The notes below the pieces were generated by a model, which saw only the letters and a program-made list of their open reading frames with translations, had not been told where the DNA came from and did no database searches. From the NCBI RefSeq assembly GCF_028369055.1, contig NZ_JAQNCZ010000001.1:620001-684000 (forward strand): DNA of 64,000 bases, given 5' to 3'. This stretch comes from Cognatishimia sp. SS12. Its GTDB lineage: Bacteria; Pseudomonadota; Alphaproteobacteria; Rhodobacterales; Rhodobacteraceae. Both the position numbers and the translations under genes were made by a program. Below, piece after piece: positions 27,217 to 40,438 of this stretch (the first letter of the stretch is position 1; each line of letters starts with the position of its first letter).

Positions 27217-27794
27217 GTGATGCGCGGCTTGCGCAGCAACTGGCGTTTCTGACCGAAATCGATAAGCTGAAATCTGTCGTGCGCGCCACGCGACTCTGTG
27301 ATGGCACGCGGCGCGAAAATTCGGGCGAGCACTCCTGGCATATCGCCATGTATGCGATGGTTCTGGCGGAACACGCCAATCGGCCCGTCGACATCAACCG
27401 CGTTATCAAGATGCTGCTCATTCACGACATCGTGGAAATTGATGCGGGTGACAATCCAATCCATGGCAATCACGACGTTGCGCAGATGGAAGTCATCGAA
27501 CAGGCGGCCGCAGATCGCATTTTTGGTCTTTTGCCGACTGATCAGGAACAAGAATTCCGCGCGCTTTGGGATGAATTTGAAGCGGCGGAAAGCAACGATG
27601 CGATCTTTGCGAAATCTGTGGATCGTGTTCAGCCTTGCGTTTCAAATTTGGAAGTCGGCGGTGCTTCTTGGATTGAATACAATGTTTCGTATGAACAAGT
27701 GGAGCAAAGAGTGGGTGTCAAAGTCGCCAAAGGTGCCCCCGCCCTTTGGGCGTATCTGCAGGCACGTATTCGCGCATGGTTTGACGCCCGCTAA
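27213..27794 (+). CDS. HD-domain phosphohydrolase, YfbR/HDDC2-like
   Basis: 193 residues. The HD metal site is built from GEHSWHIAMYAMVLAEHA (His), MLLIHDIVEIDAGDNP (His-Asp) and the later DRVQPCVSNL. RENSGEHSWH and the EIDAGD segment match the HDDC2 / 5'-deoxynucleotidase group, which dephosphorylates dNMPs. Likely nucleotide housekeeping in the cytosol; substrate inferred from family. Third gene of the hydrolase unit. Confidence 0.88.
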   Translation: MSDARLAQQLAFLTEIDKLKSVVRATRLCDGTRRENSGEHSWHIAMYAMVLAEHANRPVDINRVIKMLLIHDIVEIDAGDNPIHGNHDVAQMEVIEQAAADRIFGLLPTDQEQEFRALWDEFEAAESNDAIFAKSVDRVQPCVSNLEVGGASWIEYNVSYEQVEQRVGVKVAKGAPALWAYLQARIRAWFDAR

Positions 27795-27939
27795 GCAGCG
27801 CGCCACCATGCCAGCCGTGCATATTTTTGCCACCGATTTGCTCTGTCATGTCCCTCATCCGGCGGCAGGCGCAGTTTATGCTGGTGTTTTTCAGCCAGTC
27901 GCGTTAGGGCGCGCGTGAACAGACATGAGGCAGGCCAAG

Positions 27940-29757
27940 ATGGACCTTCGCAATATCGCGATAATCGCACACGTTGACCACGGCAAAACCACGCTGGTGG
28001 ACGAGCTTTTGAAGCAATCCGGCGCATTCCGCGCCAATCAGGAAGTGGCCGAACGCGCCATGGACAGCAACGATCTTGAGCGCGAGCGCGGCATCACGAT
28101 CTTTGCAAAACCCACAAGCGTTGAATGGAAAGGCACACGGATCAACATCGTGGACACGCCCGGCCACGCAGATTTCGGCGGCGAAGTTGAGCGCATCCTG
28201 AGCATGGTTGATGGTGTTGTCCTGCTGGTGGACGCGGCCGAAGGCCCGATGCCACAAACCAAATTCGTGACCTCAAAAGCGCTGGCGCTGGGTCTGCGCC
28301 CCATTGTTGTGCTGAACAAGGTCGATAAGCCCGACGCGGAACCTGACCGCGCGCTGGATGAATGTTTTGACCTCTTTGCCTCGCTGGACGCCACCGAAGA
28401 TCAGCTCGACTTCCCGCATATGTATGCCTCTGGCCGCTCTGGCTGGGCGGATGCAGAGCTGGACGGCCCGCGCAAGGATCTGCACGCGCTGTTCAACCTG
28501 ATTGTGAACCACGTGCCAGAACCCAAGCAGATCAAGCGTCAGGGCGAAGATTTCCGCATGCTGGCCACCACGCTGGGCTCTGACCCGTTTGTGGGCCGCA
28601 TCCTGACCGGCCGCGTAGAAAGCGGCACGTTGAAAGTGGGCGCAACCGTTCAGGCCCTGAGCCGCGTTGGCCAGAAGATTGAACAGTTCCGCGTCACCAA
28701 AATTCAGGCCTTCCGTGGCCTTTCGCAACAGGACATCGAAGAGGCGCAAGCCGGCGACATCGTGTCGATTGCGGGCATGTCCAAAGCGACCGTGGCCGAC
28801 ACCATCTGTGCCCTTGCCGTGGACGAACCACTGGATGCGCAGCCGATTGACCCGCCCACCATTACCGTGACCTTTGGCATCAACGACAGCCCGCTGGCGG
28901 GCCGTGATGGCAAGAAAGTGCAGTCGCGCGTTATCCGTGACCGCCTTTATAAAGAAGCGGAATCCAACGTTGCGATCAAGATCGCCGACACCCCCGGCGG
29001 CGAGGCATTCGAAGTGTCAGGCCGCGGCGAACTCCAGATGGGTGTTCTGATCGAAAACATGCGCCGCGAAGGCTTTGAGCTGTCAATCTCGCGCCCGCAG
29101 GTGATCATGCGCGAAGAAGACGGCCAGAGAATTGAGCCGATCGAAGAAGCCACCATTGACGTGGATGACGAATATTCCGGCGCGGTGATCGAAAAACTGA
29201 CCGGCGCGCGCAAAGGCGAGTTGGTGGAAATGCGCCCAGCCGGTGCGGGCAAAACCCGCATCATCGCCCATGTGCCCTCGCGCGGTCTAATCGGCTATCA
29301 CGGCGAGTTTCTGACCGACACCCGCGGCACCGGCGTTCTGAACCGCGTGTTCCATGGCTGGGCCCCCTACAAGGGCGCCATCCCGGGCCGTCGTGCGGGT
29401 GTGCTCATTTCGATGGAAAACGGCACCTCGGTGGCCTATGCGCTTTGGAACCTTGAAGAGCGCGGCAAGATGATGATCGGTGCGCAGGCAGATGTCTACA
29501 CAGGCATGATCATTGGTGAGCACAGCCGCGAGAACGACCTTGAGGTGAACCCGCTGAAAGGCAAAAAGCTGACCAACGTGCGGGCCTCGGGCACAGATGA
29601 TGCGGTGCGTCTGACCACGCCGATGACCCTGTCGCTGGAAGAAGCCATCGCTTACATCAACGATGACGAACTGGTCGAAGTGACGCCAAACTCGATCCGC
29701 CTGCGCAAGCGGTATCTGGACCCACATGAGCGCAAGCGCATGGCAAAATCTGCCTGA
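27940..29757 (+). CDS. typA: Ribosome-binding GTPase TypA/BipA
   Basis: 605 residues from ATG 27940 ([18 protein letters not shown]), chosen over the ATG at 27925 because AGG lies just before it and homologues start there. GTPase motifs: [10 protein letters not shown] (G1), [10 protein letters not shown] (G2), [10 protein letters not shown] (G3), NKVDKPDA (G4). EF-G-like domains III and V follow, then the BipA C-terminal domain ([16 protein letters not shown]). Binds ribosomes and aids assembly, stress and cold growth. Monocistronic. Confidence 0.97.
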   Translation: MDLRNIAIIAHVDHGKTTLVDELLKQSGAFRANQEVAERAMDSNDLERERGITIFAKPTSVEWKGTRINIVDTPGHADFGGEVERILSMVDGVVLLVDAAEGPMPQTKFVTSKALALGLRPIVVLNKVDKPDAEPDRALDECFDLFASLDATEDQLDFPHMYASGRSGWADAELDGPRKDLHALFNLIVNHVPEPKQIKRQGEDFRMLATTLGSDPFVGRILTGRVESGTLKVGATVQALSRVGQKIEQFRVTKIQAFRGLSQQDIEEAQAGDIVSIAGMSKATVADTICALAVDEPLDAQPIDPPTITVTFGINDSPLAGRDGKKVQSRVIRDRLYKEAESNVAIKIADTPGGEAFEVSGRGELQMGVLIENMRREGFELSISRPQVIMREEDGQRIEPIEEATIDVDDEYSGAVIEKLTGARKGELVEMRPAGAGKTRIIAHVPSRGLIGYHGEFLTDTRGTGVLNRVFHGWAPYKGAIPGRRAGVLISMENGTSVAYALWNLEERGKMMIGAQADVYTGMIIGEHSRENDLEVNPLKGKKLTNVRASGTDDAVRLTTPMTLSLEEAIAYINDDELVEVTPNSIRLRKRYLDPHERKRMAKSA

Positions 29758-29770
29758 ATTCAATGATTTG

Positions 29771-29850
29771 ACCTTGGGGCAACGCCCCAAGGTGCAATGA
29801 GTATTTGGAAAAAGATGAAGCGGAAACAGGGCGCGTATTGCGCCCTTTTT
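29771..29850 (+). terminator. Terminator region of typA
   Basis: Two hairpins: ACCTTGGGGC-AAC-GCCCCAAGGT (29771-29793) without a T run, then GGGCGC-GTATT-GCGCCC followed by TTTTT (29829-29850), which is a proper rho-independent terminator. The second may partly serve the convergent VOC gene. Confidence 0.8.
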
Positions 29851-29859
29851 CATGCCTGG

Positions 29860-30243
29860 TCAGCTCGGGCGATCCACGTGCTGATCAATCAGGATCGTAT
29901 TGCCATCTGGATCGGTCAGCGTGATATTGGCCGGCCCTTTGCCGAGCGGATCTGTGGGGACATCAGGCAGGATCCCGGCGGTTTTCAAGCGCTCTTGAAT
30001 GGCGCGCACATCCTCAAAGCTGTCCTGCGGCGCAGCATTCTGATCCCAGCCGGGATTGAACGTCAGAAGATTGCCTTCGAACATGCCTTCGAAAAGGCCA
30101 ATCACCGCCTCGCCGTTTTTGAGGATGGCAAAGCCATGTTCGCTCATGTCGTGATGGGATTTGAAGCCAAGAGTTTTGTAAAAGGCCACCGACGTGGCGA
30201 GGTCTTTGACAGACAGACTGATTGAAAATGCACCTAGGGACAT
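29860..30243 (-). CDS. VOC-superfamily (glyoxalase/bleomycin-resistance-like) protein
   Basis: 127 residues. Two beta-alpha-beta-beta-beta modules: FSISLSVKDLATSVAFYKTLG and ANITLTDPDGNTILIDQH are the paired strands typical of the fold. HDMSEHGFAILKNGEAVIGLFEG lies between. Catalytic metal ligands cannot be fixed with confidence. Close in type to PhnB-like VOC proteins. 65 bases after the DUF1330 gene, same strand. Confidence 0.85.
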   Translation of the reverse strand: MSLGAFSISLSVKDLATSVAFYKTLGFKSHHDMSEHGFAILKNGEAVIGLFEGMFEGNLLTFNPGWDQNAAPQDSFEDVRAIQERLKTAGILPDVPTDPLGKGPANITLTDPDGNTILIDQHVDRPS

Positions 30244-30308
30244 AGCGCTCCTCCTCTTTCAAAGAATACGCGCCAGCTTGCCCGGTCAGCCTGCTTCTGC
30301 CAATGGTT

Positions 30309-30595
30309 TTATGACTCAACCTCAATAATGGTCAGCGTTCGCTCAGAGGCACCATCTGCAAACCGGACAGCGTCCTGATATGCGGCGCTGGCATAGCAGC
30401 GCTCGGCCGAAGCGAGATCCGGGAAGCGGATGATGGTGTGGCGCTCGGCCCCTGCACCCTCCAGTTGCCGGAAGGCCGCGCCGCGGGCGATGAACACACC
30501 GCCCATGGCTTCGATTGCGGGTACCGCGTGTTTGGCGTATTCGGCGTAGGCCTCTGGATCAGAGACCGTGACATGGCTGATCCAGAGCGCGGGCA

Positions 30596-30596
<1 letters not shown>
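30309..30596 (-). CDS. DUF1330 family protein
   Basis: 95 residues, a dimeric ferredoxin-like (Dabb) fold by family. Features: LWISHVTVSDPEAYAEYAKH at the start, then GGVFIARGAAFRQLEG and FPDLASAERCYASAAYQ. Its ATG overlaps the alaS stop by one base (TGATG), so translation is coupled to alaS, but no functional link is known. Biochemical role unknown. Confidence 0.88.
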
Positions 30597-33244
<2,648 letters not shown>

Positions 33245-33341
33245 GCGACGGCTTTCGTGCGGAATTTAACTGTTAGAAATGGGTTTAGCCGCCCCTCGCA
33301 GGGCTGTCCACCGGATATGGCGACAGCCCCGCGCCAAAACG

Positions 33342-33368
33342 AAAAAGCCGCGCGAACCGCGCGGCTTT
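33342..33368 (-). terminator. Terminator of recA
   Basis: GCCGCGCG (33347-33354), loop AAC, CGCGCGGC (33358-33365): a perfect 8-bp GC stem. On the minus strand it is followed by TTTTT and lies about 30 bases past the recA stop. Confidence 0.88.
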
Positions 33369-33396
33369 CTGAAATTCTGAATTGCCTTGCCTTTGC

Positions 33397-34473
33397 TTAG
33401 CTTTCCAGCAGCGCATCGCTGTCCTCTGTGCCTGGCGGCATGTCAAAATCCAGCCCATGCGCGGCGCGGATCTTGTCTTCGATCTCAAGCGCCATTCGGG
33501 TGTTTTCCCGCAGGAAGGTTTTGGCATTTTCACGCCCCTGCCCGATCCGCTCATCGCCATAGCTGAACCAGCTACCGGATTTTTCCACAATCCCGGCTTT
33601 CACGCCAAGATCCAGCAGCTCTCCCATCTTGGAGATGCCTTCGCCATACATGATGTCAAATTCCACCTGTTTGAACGGTGGTGCCACCTTGTTTTTCACC
33701 ACTTTCACGCGGGTGGCGTTGCCAACAACCTCGTCGCGGTCCTTCAGCGCGCCAATGCGGCGAATGTCCAGACGCACCGAGCTGTAGAATTTCAGCGCGT
33801 TGCCCCCTGTGGTCGTTTCCGGAGAGCCAAACATAACGCCGATTTTCATCCGAATCTGGTTGATGAAAATCACCATGCAGTTTGAGCGGCTGATCGAGCC
33901 GGTGAGTTTGCGCATCGCCTGACTCATCAGGCGGGCCTGCACACCCACGCTGCTGTCACCCATGTCGCCTTCGAGTTCGGATTTCGGGGTCAGGGCGGCG
34001 ACGGAATCCACCACCACCATATTGACCGCGCCCGAACGCACCAGCGTATCGACAATTTCAAGCGCTTGCTCGCCAGTGTCCGGCTGTGAAATCAGCAGTT
34101 CATCCAGATCCACGCCAAGTTTCTTGGCATATTGCGGGTCCAGCGCATGTTCTGCATCGACAAAGGCGCATACGCCGCCTTTTTTCTGCTCTTCTGCAAC
34201 ACAATGCAGCGTCAGCGTGGTCTTGCCCGAGCTTTCCGGGCCGTAAATTTCAATGATCCGCCCCTTGGGCAGGCCGCCGATCCCCAGAGCAATATCCAGC
34301 CCCAAAGATCCGGTGGAAGTTGCTTCGATTTCCTGGATGGCATTGCCATCCCCAAGCTTCATGATCGAGCCCTTGCCGAACTGGCGTTCGATCTGGGCCA
34401 ATGCGCTATCCAGCGCCTTTTGTTTGTCTGCGGAAGCCTTGCTGCTCATGTTCAATAAATCTGCCGTTGCCAT
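33397..34473 (-). CDS. recA: Recombinase RecA
   Basis: 358 residues. Forms filaments on single-stranded DNA, promotes strand exchange and triggers LexA cleavage. Walker [15 protein letters not shown]-like region, Walker [17 protein letters not shown]2 region [22 protein letters not shown]. Acidic C-terminus as usual. A LexA-type box lies 50-65 bases upstream. Monocistronic, with its own terminator. Confidence 0.98.
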   Translation of the reverse strand: MATADLLNMSSKASADKQKALDSALAQIERQFGKGSIMKLGDGNAIQEIEATSTGSLGLDIALGIGGLPKGRIIEIYGPESSGKTTLTLHCVAEEQKKGGVCAFVDAEHALDPQYAKKLGVDLDELLISQPDTGEQALEIVDTLVRSGAVNMVVVDSVAALTPKSELEGDMGDSSVGVQARLMSQAMRKLTGSISRSNCMVIFINQIRMKIGVMFGSPETTTGGNALKFYSSVRLDIRRIGALKDRDEVVGNATRVKVVKNKVAPPFKQVEFDIMYGEGISKMGELLDLGVKAGIVEKSGSWFSYGDERIGQGRENAKTFLRENTRMALEIEDKIRAAHGLDFDMPPGTEDSDALLES

Positions 34474-34524
34474 GTGGTGCCATCCTTATTCCATACCCGC
34501 GAGAGCGCGGCAATGATAGGCTTT

Positions 34525-34539
34525 GTTCTACTCTTGTTC
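34525..34539 (-). promoter_or_regulatory. SOS (LexA) box of recA
   Basis: GTTC (34525-34528), seven bases, GTTC (34536-34539); on the recA strand GAAC-N7-GAAC. This direct repeat is the LexA site established in Rhodobacter and other alphaproteobacteria. It falls between a possible -35 (TTGAGA) and -10 (TATCAT) on the minus strand, where LexA would block RNA polymerase; that pair has a 19-base spacer, so the promoter itself is less sure. Confidence 0.85.
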
Positions 34540-34663
34540 TCAATGTTATGAGATCAAAACAAGAACATTTCAAGAATTTTCTTTACCTGGCCACTGTTTC
34601 ATAGGCGCATTAAGCGTTAGTTTACGCACAAAAGCAGAGAAATTTCTAAATTTGAGGCGCTAA

Positions 34664-35260
34664 ATGCTTGTTTTCTGGAAACAAAAACTGGTGATCCTGG
34701 CGGTGCCCAAAACCGGTACCACCGCGCTGGCCGCAGCGCTGGGACCCAGCGCCGATATTGTGATCAACGACCCGCCGGAGCTGAAACATGCGCCGCTCTT
34801 TCGGTACAATCGGTTCTTTCGCCCGATGTTTGAAAAGGCCTGCAAAGAAGATGGCATGGAGACGCTGGCCATCATGCGCGAGCCGGTGGATTGGCTAGGT
34901 AGCTGGTATCGCTACCGGCAGCGGGATTTTCTGCTCGGCAAGCCGACATCAACGCGCGACATCAGCTTTGACGACTTTGTGCGCGAATACTGCAAAGAGG
35001 ATCGCAAACCATTTGCCAATGTCGGCAGCCAGGCCAAGTTTCTGGAGCCGCGCCCCAATGGCACCAAGATCAACCATCTGTTTCGCTATGATGATCACCC
35101 CAGCATGCTGGCCTTTCTGGCCGAGCGTCTGGGCCGCGACATCACGCTGGGGCAGCACAATGTTTCGCCGCAGATGGCGCTGACGCTTTCTGATACGGTG
35201 CGCGCAGAGCTTGAGGAAAAGCGCGCAGCTGAATTTGCCTTATACCGCAGCATCGGCTGA
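34664..35260 (+). CDS. Sulfotransferase-like P-loop protein
   Basis: 198 residues. VILAVPKTGTTALAAALG resembles the 5'-phosphosulfate loop (PKTGTT) of PAPS sulfotransferases, and LAIMREPVDWLGSWYRYRQR the 3'-phosphate site. It is shorter than classical sulfotransferases. In roseobacter genomes such proteins are often mislabelled gamma-glutamyl kinase. Substrate unknown. Its 3' end overlaps that of cckA on the other strand by 21 bases. Confidence 0.8.
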   Translation: MLVFWKQKLVILAVPKTGTTALAAALGPSADIVINDPPELKHAPLFRYNRFFRPMFEKACKEDGMETLAIMREPVDWLGSWYRYRQRDFLLGKPTSTRDISFDDFVREYCKEDRKPFANVGSQAKFLEPRPNGTKINHLFRYDDHPSMLAFLAERLGRDITLGQHNVSPQMALTLSDTVRAELEEKRAAEFALYRSIG

Positions 35261-37528
35261 GCTGTTGATCTGCCGCTCCACCGCATGTGAAAGCTCTGCC
35301 AAGGAAAACGGTTTGGGCAAAAATCCAGCGTTGTCGCCCAGATCTTCCTCTTCTGACAGGTGATCTTCGGCATAGCCGGACATGAAAATAACGCCGGTTT
35401 CTGGCCGTTGCGTGCGCGCCTTGCGCACCCAGTCCGGGCCATCCATGCCGGGCATCACCACGTCGGTGACAAAAAGATCCACCTGCAGGGCGTCATCCTC
35501 CAGAATATCCAAGGCGGCTTCGGCGCAATCGGCCTCAAGCACGGAATAGCCCTTGAGCTGCAGCGCGCGCGAGGCAAAGGCGCGCACCGGCGCTTCGTCC
35601 TCAACCAGCAGCACCACACCGGCGCCGCTTGGCTCTGCGGCAAGTTTCGGCAATGCGATGGGGCGCTCGACGCTCGGGTGCGGGCTGGCGACCGGGAAAA
35701 GCAAAGTGAAACTGGTGCCCTGGCCCAATGCGCTATCCAGAAAGATGAACCCGCCGGATTGTTTGACGATGCCATAGGCCGTTGAAAGGCCAAGGCCGGT
35801 CCCCTCGCCCGTGCGCTTGGTGGTGAAAAAGGGTTCAAACACTTTGGATTGGTTTTCAGGCGCAATGCCATTGCCATGATCCACGACCCGCACCTGAGCG
35901 TAATTGCCCGCAGGCACCACCGCGCGATCCCGGCTCAGCGGTTCAGTCAGGGTCAGCGGGTCTGCAAAAATTTCAATCTCGCCGCCCTCGGGCATGGCGT
36001 CGCGCGCATTGACCACAAGGTTCATGATCACCTGTTCAAACTGCTGCCTGTCCACATTGATAAACTGCGGCGCGCTATCGACATGCACATTCAGGCTGAC
36101 GGTTTCGCCCACCAGCCGGTCCAGCAGCGTCCCCAGATCATCAAGCGAATCCGCCAAGGCAAATGTCACGGGTTGCAGGGTTTGCTTGCGCGAATAGGCC
36201 AAAAGCTGGCTGACCAGACCGGCGGCGCGACCACTGTTCTGATAGATCTGCATCAGATCGGAATAATCCGGGTCACTGACGTCCTTGTCGTGCAGCAAGA
36301 GGTCACAATGGCCGGAAATGGCGGTCAGCAAGTTGTTGAAATCATGGGCAATCCCACCGGCCAGCTGCCCGATGGCCTGCATCTTTTGGCTTTGTACAAA
36401 TTTCGCCTCAAGTGTCTTCAGCTCGGTCGCGTCATTGAGAACAACAAACAGGCTGGTATGGTTCTCTTCGTCGAGCCGCCCCAAAGTCACCTGAACAAAA
36501 ACCTCTTTATTCTCGCGCTTTAGACGCAGAAATTCATGTAAATTATCAGACCGTTCTTCAGCGGCTTCCTTGAGCCAGCCCCGCAGCGGTCGGCCAAGCC
36601 CCTCGACCACATCACTCAGGTGGTCCGCTTGGCTCAGCCGCCGCCCCAGTAAGCTGCGGGCCATTTTGTTTGCGATCAGAATATCACCCTCGACGCTGGT
36701 TTTGATGACCGCGACGGGCAGATCCTCGATCGAGAGGCCCGAATTGGCAAACCGCTGACCCTGTGCGGGCATAAAATAAATCTCTCGCCGCCCGCCCTTC
36801 AGCGGTTTTTCAAGGATAAAGCAGCGGGTCAGACCACGTGCGGTGCGCACCGCATTCATGTCAGATGGCACCAGCGCCTGCGTGTCAAACACATCGTCAA
36901 TCTTGGTCAGCCGCCCACCAAGAAAGGATTTCGCAGCCGCACTCATGAACAGGATCGTGCCGCTTTCGGCCACGGTGATCATCGGCAGATCCAATCCGGT
37001 GGCCACCGGCAACGGGGCGGTTTTTTGCGCAATCCGCCACAGAAGCAACGAGGCGTTCAAGGCCGCGCAGGCGACGCGGATGGTGCCAGAGCGGGTCGGA
37101 ACATCTTCACTCATATGGCCATTGAATTGCGCGGCTTCCCCAAGGATTGCGGCTGACTCGCCAGAGCCGGCGCCCATCGCCTCAAAAACGTCGGGCAGCG
37201 TTTCTTGCGTCAGCGCAGCCGATGTACACGCCAGATTGCGGTACAGCACCCGCCCCGCAAGATCGGTGATCAAACAGGGGGCCGTTTCATAATGAATGGC
37301 CGGTGCAAAGCTTTGGGCATCCCGCTGGCGCAGATGGCGCTGGCGGATGTGATGCAGCGCCCAGCCAAAGGCGATGGCCGAAAGCGCGCCGCCCGCCACA
37401 AGAAGACCTGTGCTGAACGATGAAGGTAACACAAAGGGCGCGATCCCCATAAGCGCGGTCAAACTGACGGCGACTGCGATCACACCCCGCGACCGCGCCG
37501 TCCATTTTGTGACAGCGGGTGGCTTCAT
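35240..37528 (-). CDS. cckA: Hybrid histidine kinase CckA
   Basis: 762 residues from ATG 37528, with GGGGAGG just upstream; an ATG at 37552 is less likely. Two TM segments at about 15-55, PAS-type sensors (including DLPVAVIKTSVEGDILIANK), then HisKA with GGIAHDFNNLLTAISGHCDL, the ATPase boxes NLVVNARDAMPEGG and GEGTGLGLSTAYGIVKQSGG, and a C-terminal receiver with DLFVTDVVMPGMDGPDW. CckA phosphorylates ChpT, which feeds the cell-cycle regulator CtrA; in roseobacters this chain controls motility and related traits. chpT and ctrA are outside the window. Confidence 0.93.
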   Translation of the reverse strand: MKPPAVTKWTARSRGVIAVAVSLTALMGIAPFVLPSSFSTGLLVAGGALSAIAFGWALHHIRQRHLRQRDAQSFAPAIHYETAPCLITDLAGRVLYRNLACTSAALTQETLPDVFEAMGAGSGESAAILGEAAQFNGHMSEDVPTRSGTIRVACAALNASLLLWRIAQKTAPLPVATGLDLPMITVAESGTILFMSAAAKSFLGGRLTKIDDVFDTQALVPSDMNAVRTARGLTRCFILEKPLKGGRREIYFMPAQGQRFANSGLSIEDLPVAVIKTSVEGDILIANKMARSLLGRRLSQADHLSDVVEGLGRPLRGWLKEAAEERSDNLHEFLRLKRENKEVFVQVTLGRLDEENHTSLFVVLNDATELKTLEAKFVQSQKMQAIGQLAGGIAHDFNNLLTAISGHCDLLLHDKDVSDPDYSDLMQIYQNSGRAAGLVSQLLAYSRKQTLQPVTFALADSLDDLGTLLDRLVGETVSLNVHVDSAPQFINVDRQQFEQVIMNLVVNARDAMPEGGEIEIFADPLTLTEPLSRDRAVVPAGNYAQVRVVDHGNGIAPENQSKVFEPFFTTKRTGEGTGLGLSTAYGIVKQSGGFIFLDSALGQGTSFTLLFPVASPHPSVERPIALPKLAAEPSGAGVVLLVEDEAPVRAFASRALQLKGYSVLEADCAEAALDILEDDALQVDLFVTDVVMPGMDGPDWVRKARTQRPETGVIFMSGYAEDHLSEEEDLGDNAGFLPKPFSLAELSHAVERQINSSADAAV

Positions 37529-37617
37529 CACCCTCCCCTTTGCGTTGATCATCCCGATGCGAAAAGCGTACCGACATATTGCTTAACAAACCCATAACGA
37601 GCGTAGCGCCCTCATAG

Positions 37618-37630
37618 GTTGAAAATCAAC
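37618..37630. repeat. Short perfect inverted repeat between rsmB-type gene and cckA
   Basis: GTTGA-AAA-TCAAC, 13 bases, in the 119-base gap between two leftward genes. Too short and without a T run for termination; it could be an operator for cckA. No factor can be assigned. Confidence 0.3.
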
Positions 37631-37647
37631 ATAAAACTTCGCGCAAA

Positions 37648-38801
37648 TCAGGGCGCGCGCAGCAAGGCGGTAAAGAACCCGTCGCATCCCTCAAGCGGTG
37701 TCCAGCGCTGTTCATAAGCCAGCTGCCAGCCGGGGTGCGTCGCCAAGAAGCGTTTGATTTGCAGAACATTTTCTGCATCAAGCAACGAGCAGGTTGCATA
37801 AGCCAATGCGCCGCCGGGCGCGACAAGCGCAGCGGCCTCGTCCATGATCTCGGCCTGAAGCGCCGTGACCGCATCCAGATCCTCGCGGGCAAAGCGCCAT
37901 TTGGCATCCGGGTCGCGACGCCAGGTGCCGCTGCCCGAACACGGCACATCACAGAACACCAGATCAAACTGCTGTCCCTTAAGGGTGCCTGTATCGCAGA
38001 CCGTGGCGTTAACACCGGCCCGTTTGGCGCGCGCAGGCAGATCGCGCAGGCGCACGGCAATTGCATCATGTGCAAAAAAGGCCGCTTTGCTGCGCCCTGC
38101 CATAGCCAAAAGTTTGCCGCCACCGCCCGCGCAATAATCGAGCACGCGCATATCATCGCGGAGCGGCAAGAGATCAATGGCGGCTTGACTGGCGGCGTCC
38201 TGCAATTCGATCAGCCCGTCACGATAAGCAGCGCTGTTTCTGATCTTGCGCGCGCCTTCGGTGATTTCGATGGCGGTTGGGCTGGCCGCGTGCGCCGTCC
38301 CTAAAATGCCCTCTGCCGCAAGGGCAGCTAAGGCCGCGTCGCGGTTAGCCTTGCGCAAATTGGCGCGCAGGATCACGGGGGCACGCTGCTTCATGGCGGC
38401 CATGACCGGGGCAAAATCACCCCCCAAAGACGCCTCAAGCTGCGGGATCAGCCAGGCAGGCATATCAATCACGTCGTCAGCGGCTGCCGCTTGGGCGCGC
38501 TCAGCCTCGGTCAATTCCGTGGGGGCGTAGGCCAGTCCGGTAAAGATTTGCTCCGGGTCAACGCCCTGTTGGCGCAGCAGGCCGAGCATCAGGGCGCGGC
38601 CCGTTTCGCCGCCGCCAAGCGCGGCCAGAGAGCGGCGCTGGCGCAACACGTCATAAACATGATCACGGATCGCTGCCCGATCCTTGGATCCGGCAAACCG
38701 CGCACCACGCGCCCAGCCCGTCAGGCAGCGTTCGGCAGGCGCGCCATCCAGAATATCATCCAGCAGCTCAATCGCCGTCTGAACGCGCGCCGCCGGTGTC
38801 A

Positions 38802-38802
<1 letters not shown>
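37648..38802 (-). CDS. RsmB/NOP-type RNA (cytosine-5)-methyltransferase
   Basis: 384 residues, shorter than E. coli RsmB (429). N-terminal NusB-like helical part (ELLDDILDGAPAERCLTG), then the SAM-binding core: LDYCAGGGGKLLAMAG (motif I), FCDVPCSGSGTWRRDPDAKW (motif IV with PC) and YATCSLLDAEN (motif VI with TCS). Both catalytic Cys are present. Target is probably 16S rRNA, but which cytosine cannot be read from sequence. Its ATG overlaps the guaB stop by one base, so they are coupled. Confidence 0.9.
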
Positions 38803-40286
<1,484 letters not shown>

Positions 40287-40438
40287 CTATTGCATGTTTG
40301 TGGCAAATGGGAAAGCCCCTATCTGCGCATTTCCCTCCTTGTCAGCGGCCCCAAGCGCGGAAATTGCACCGCATGGCTTTCCCTCTTGGTGAAAACCCCT
40401 ATTGTCGCCCCGAAACAGGACTGACGCGCAGGTGCAAA

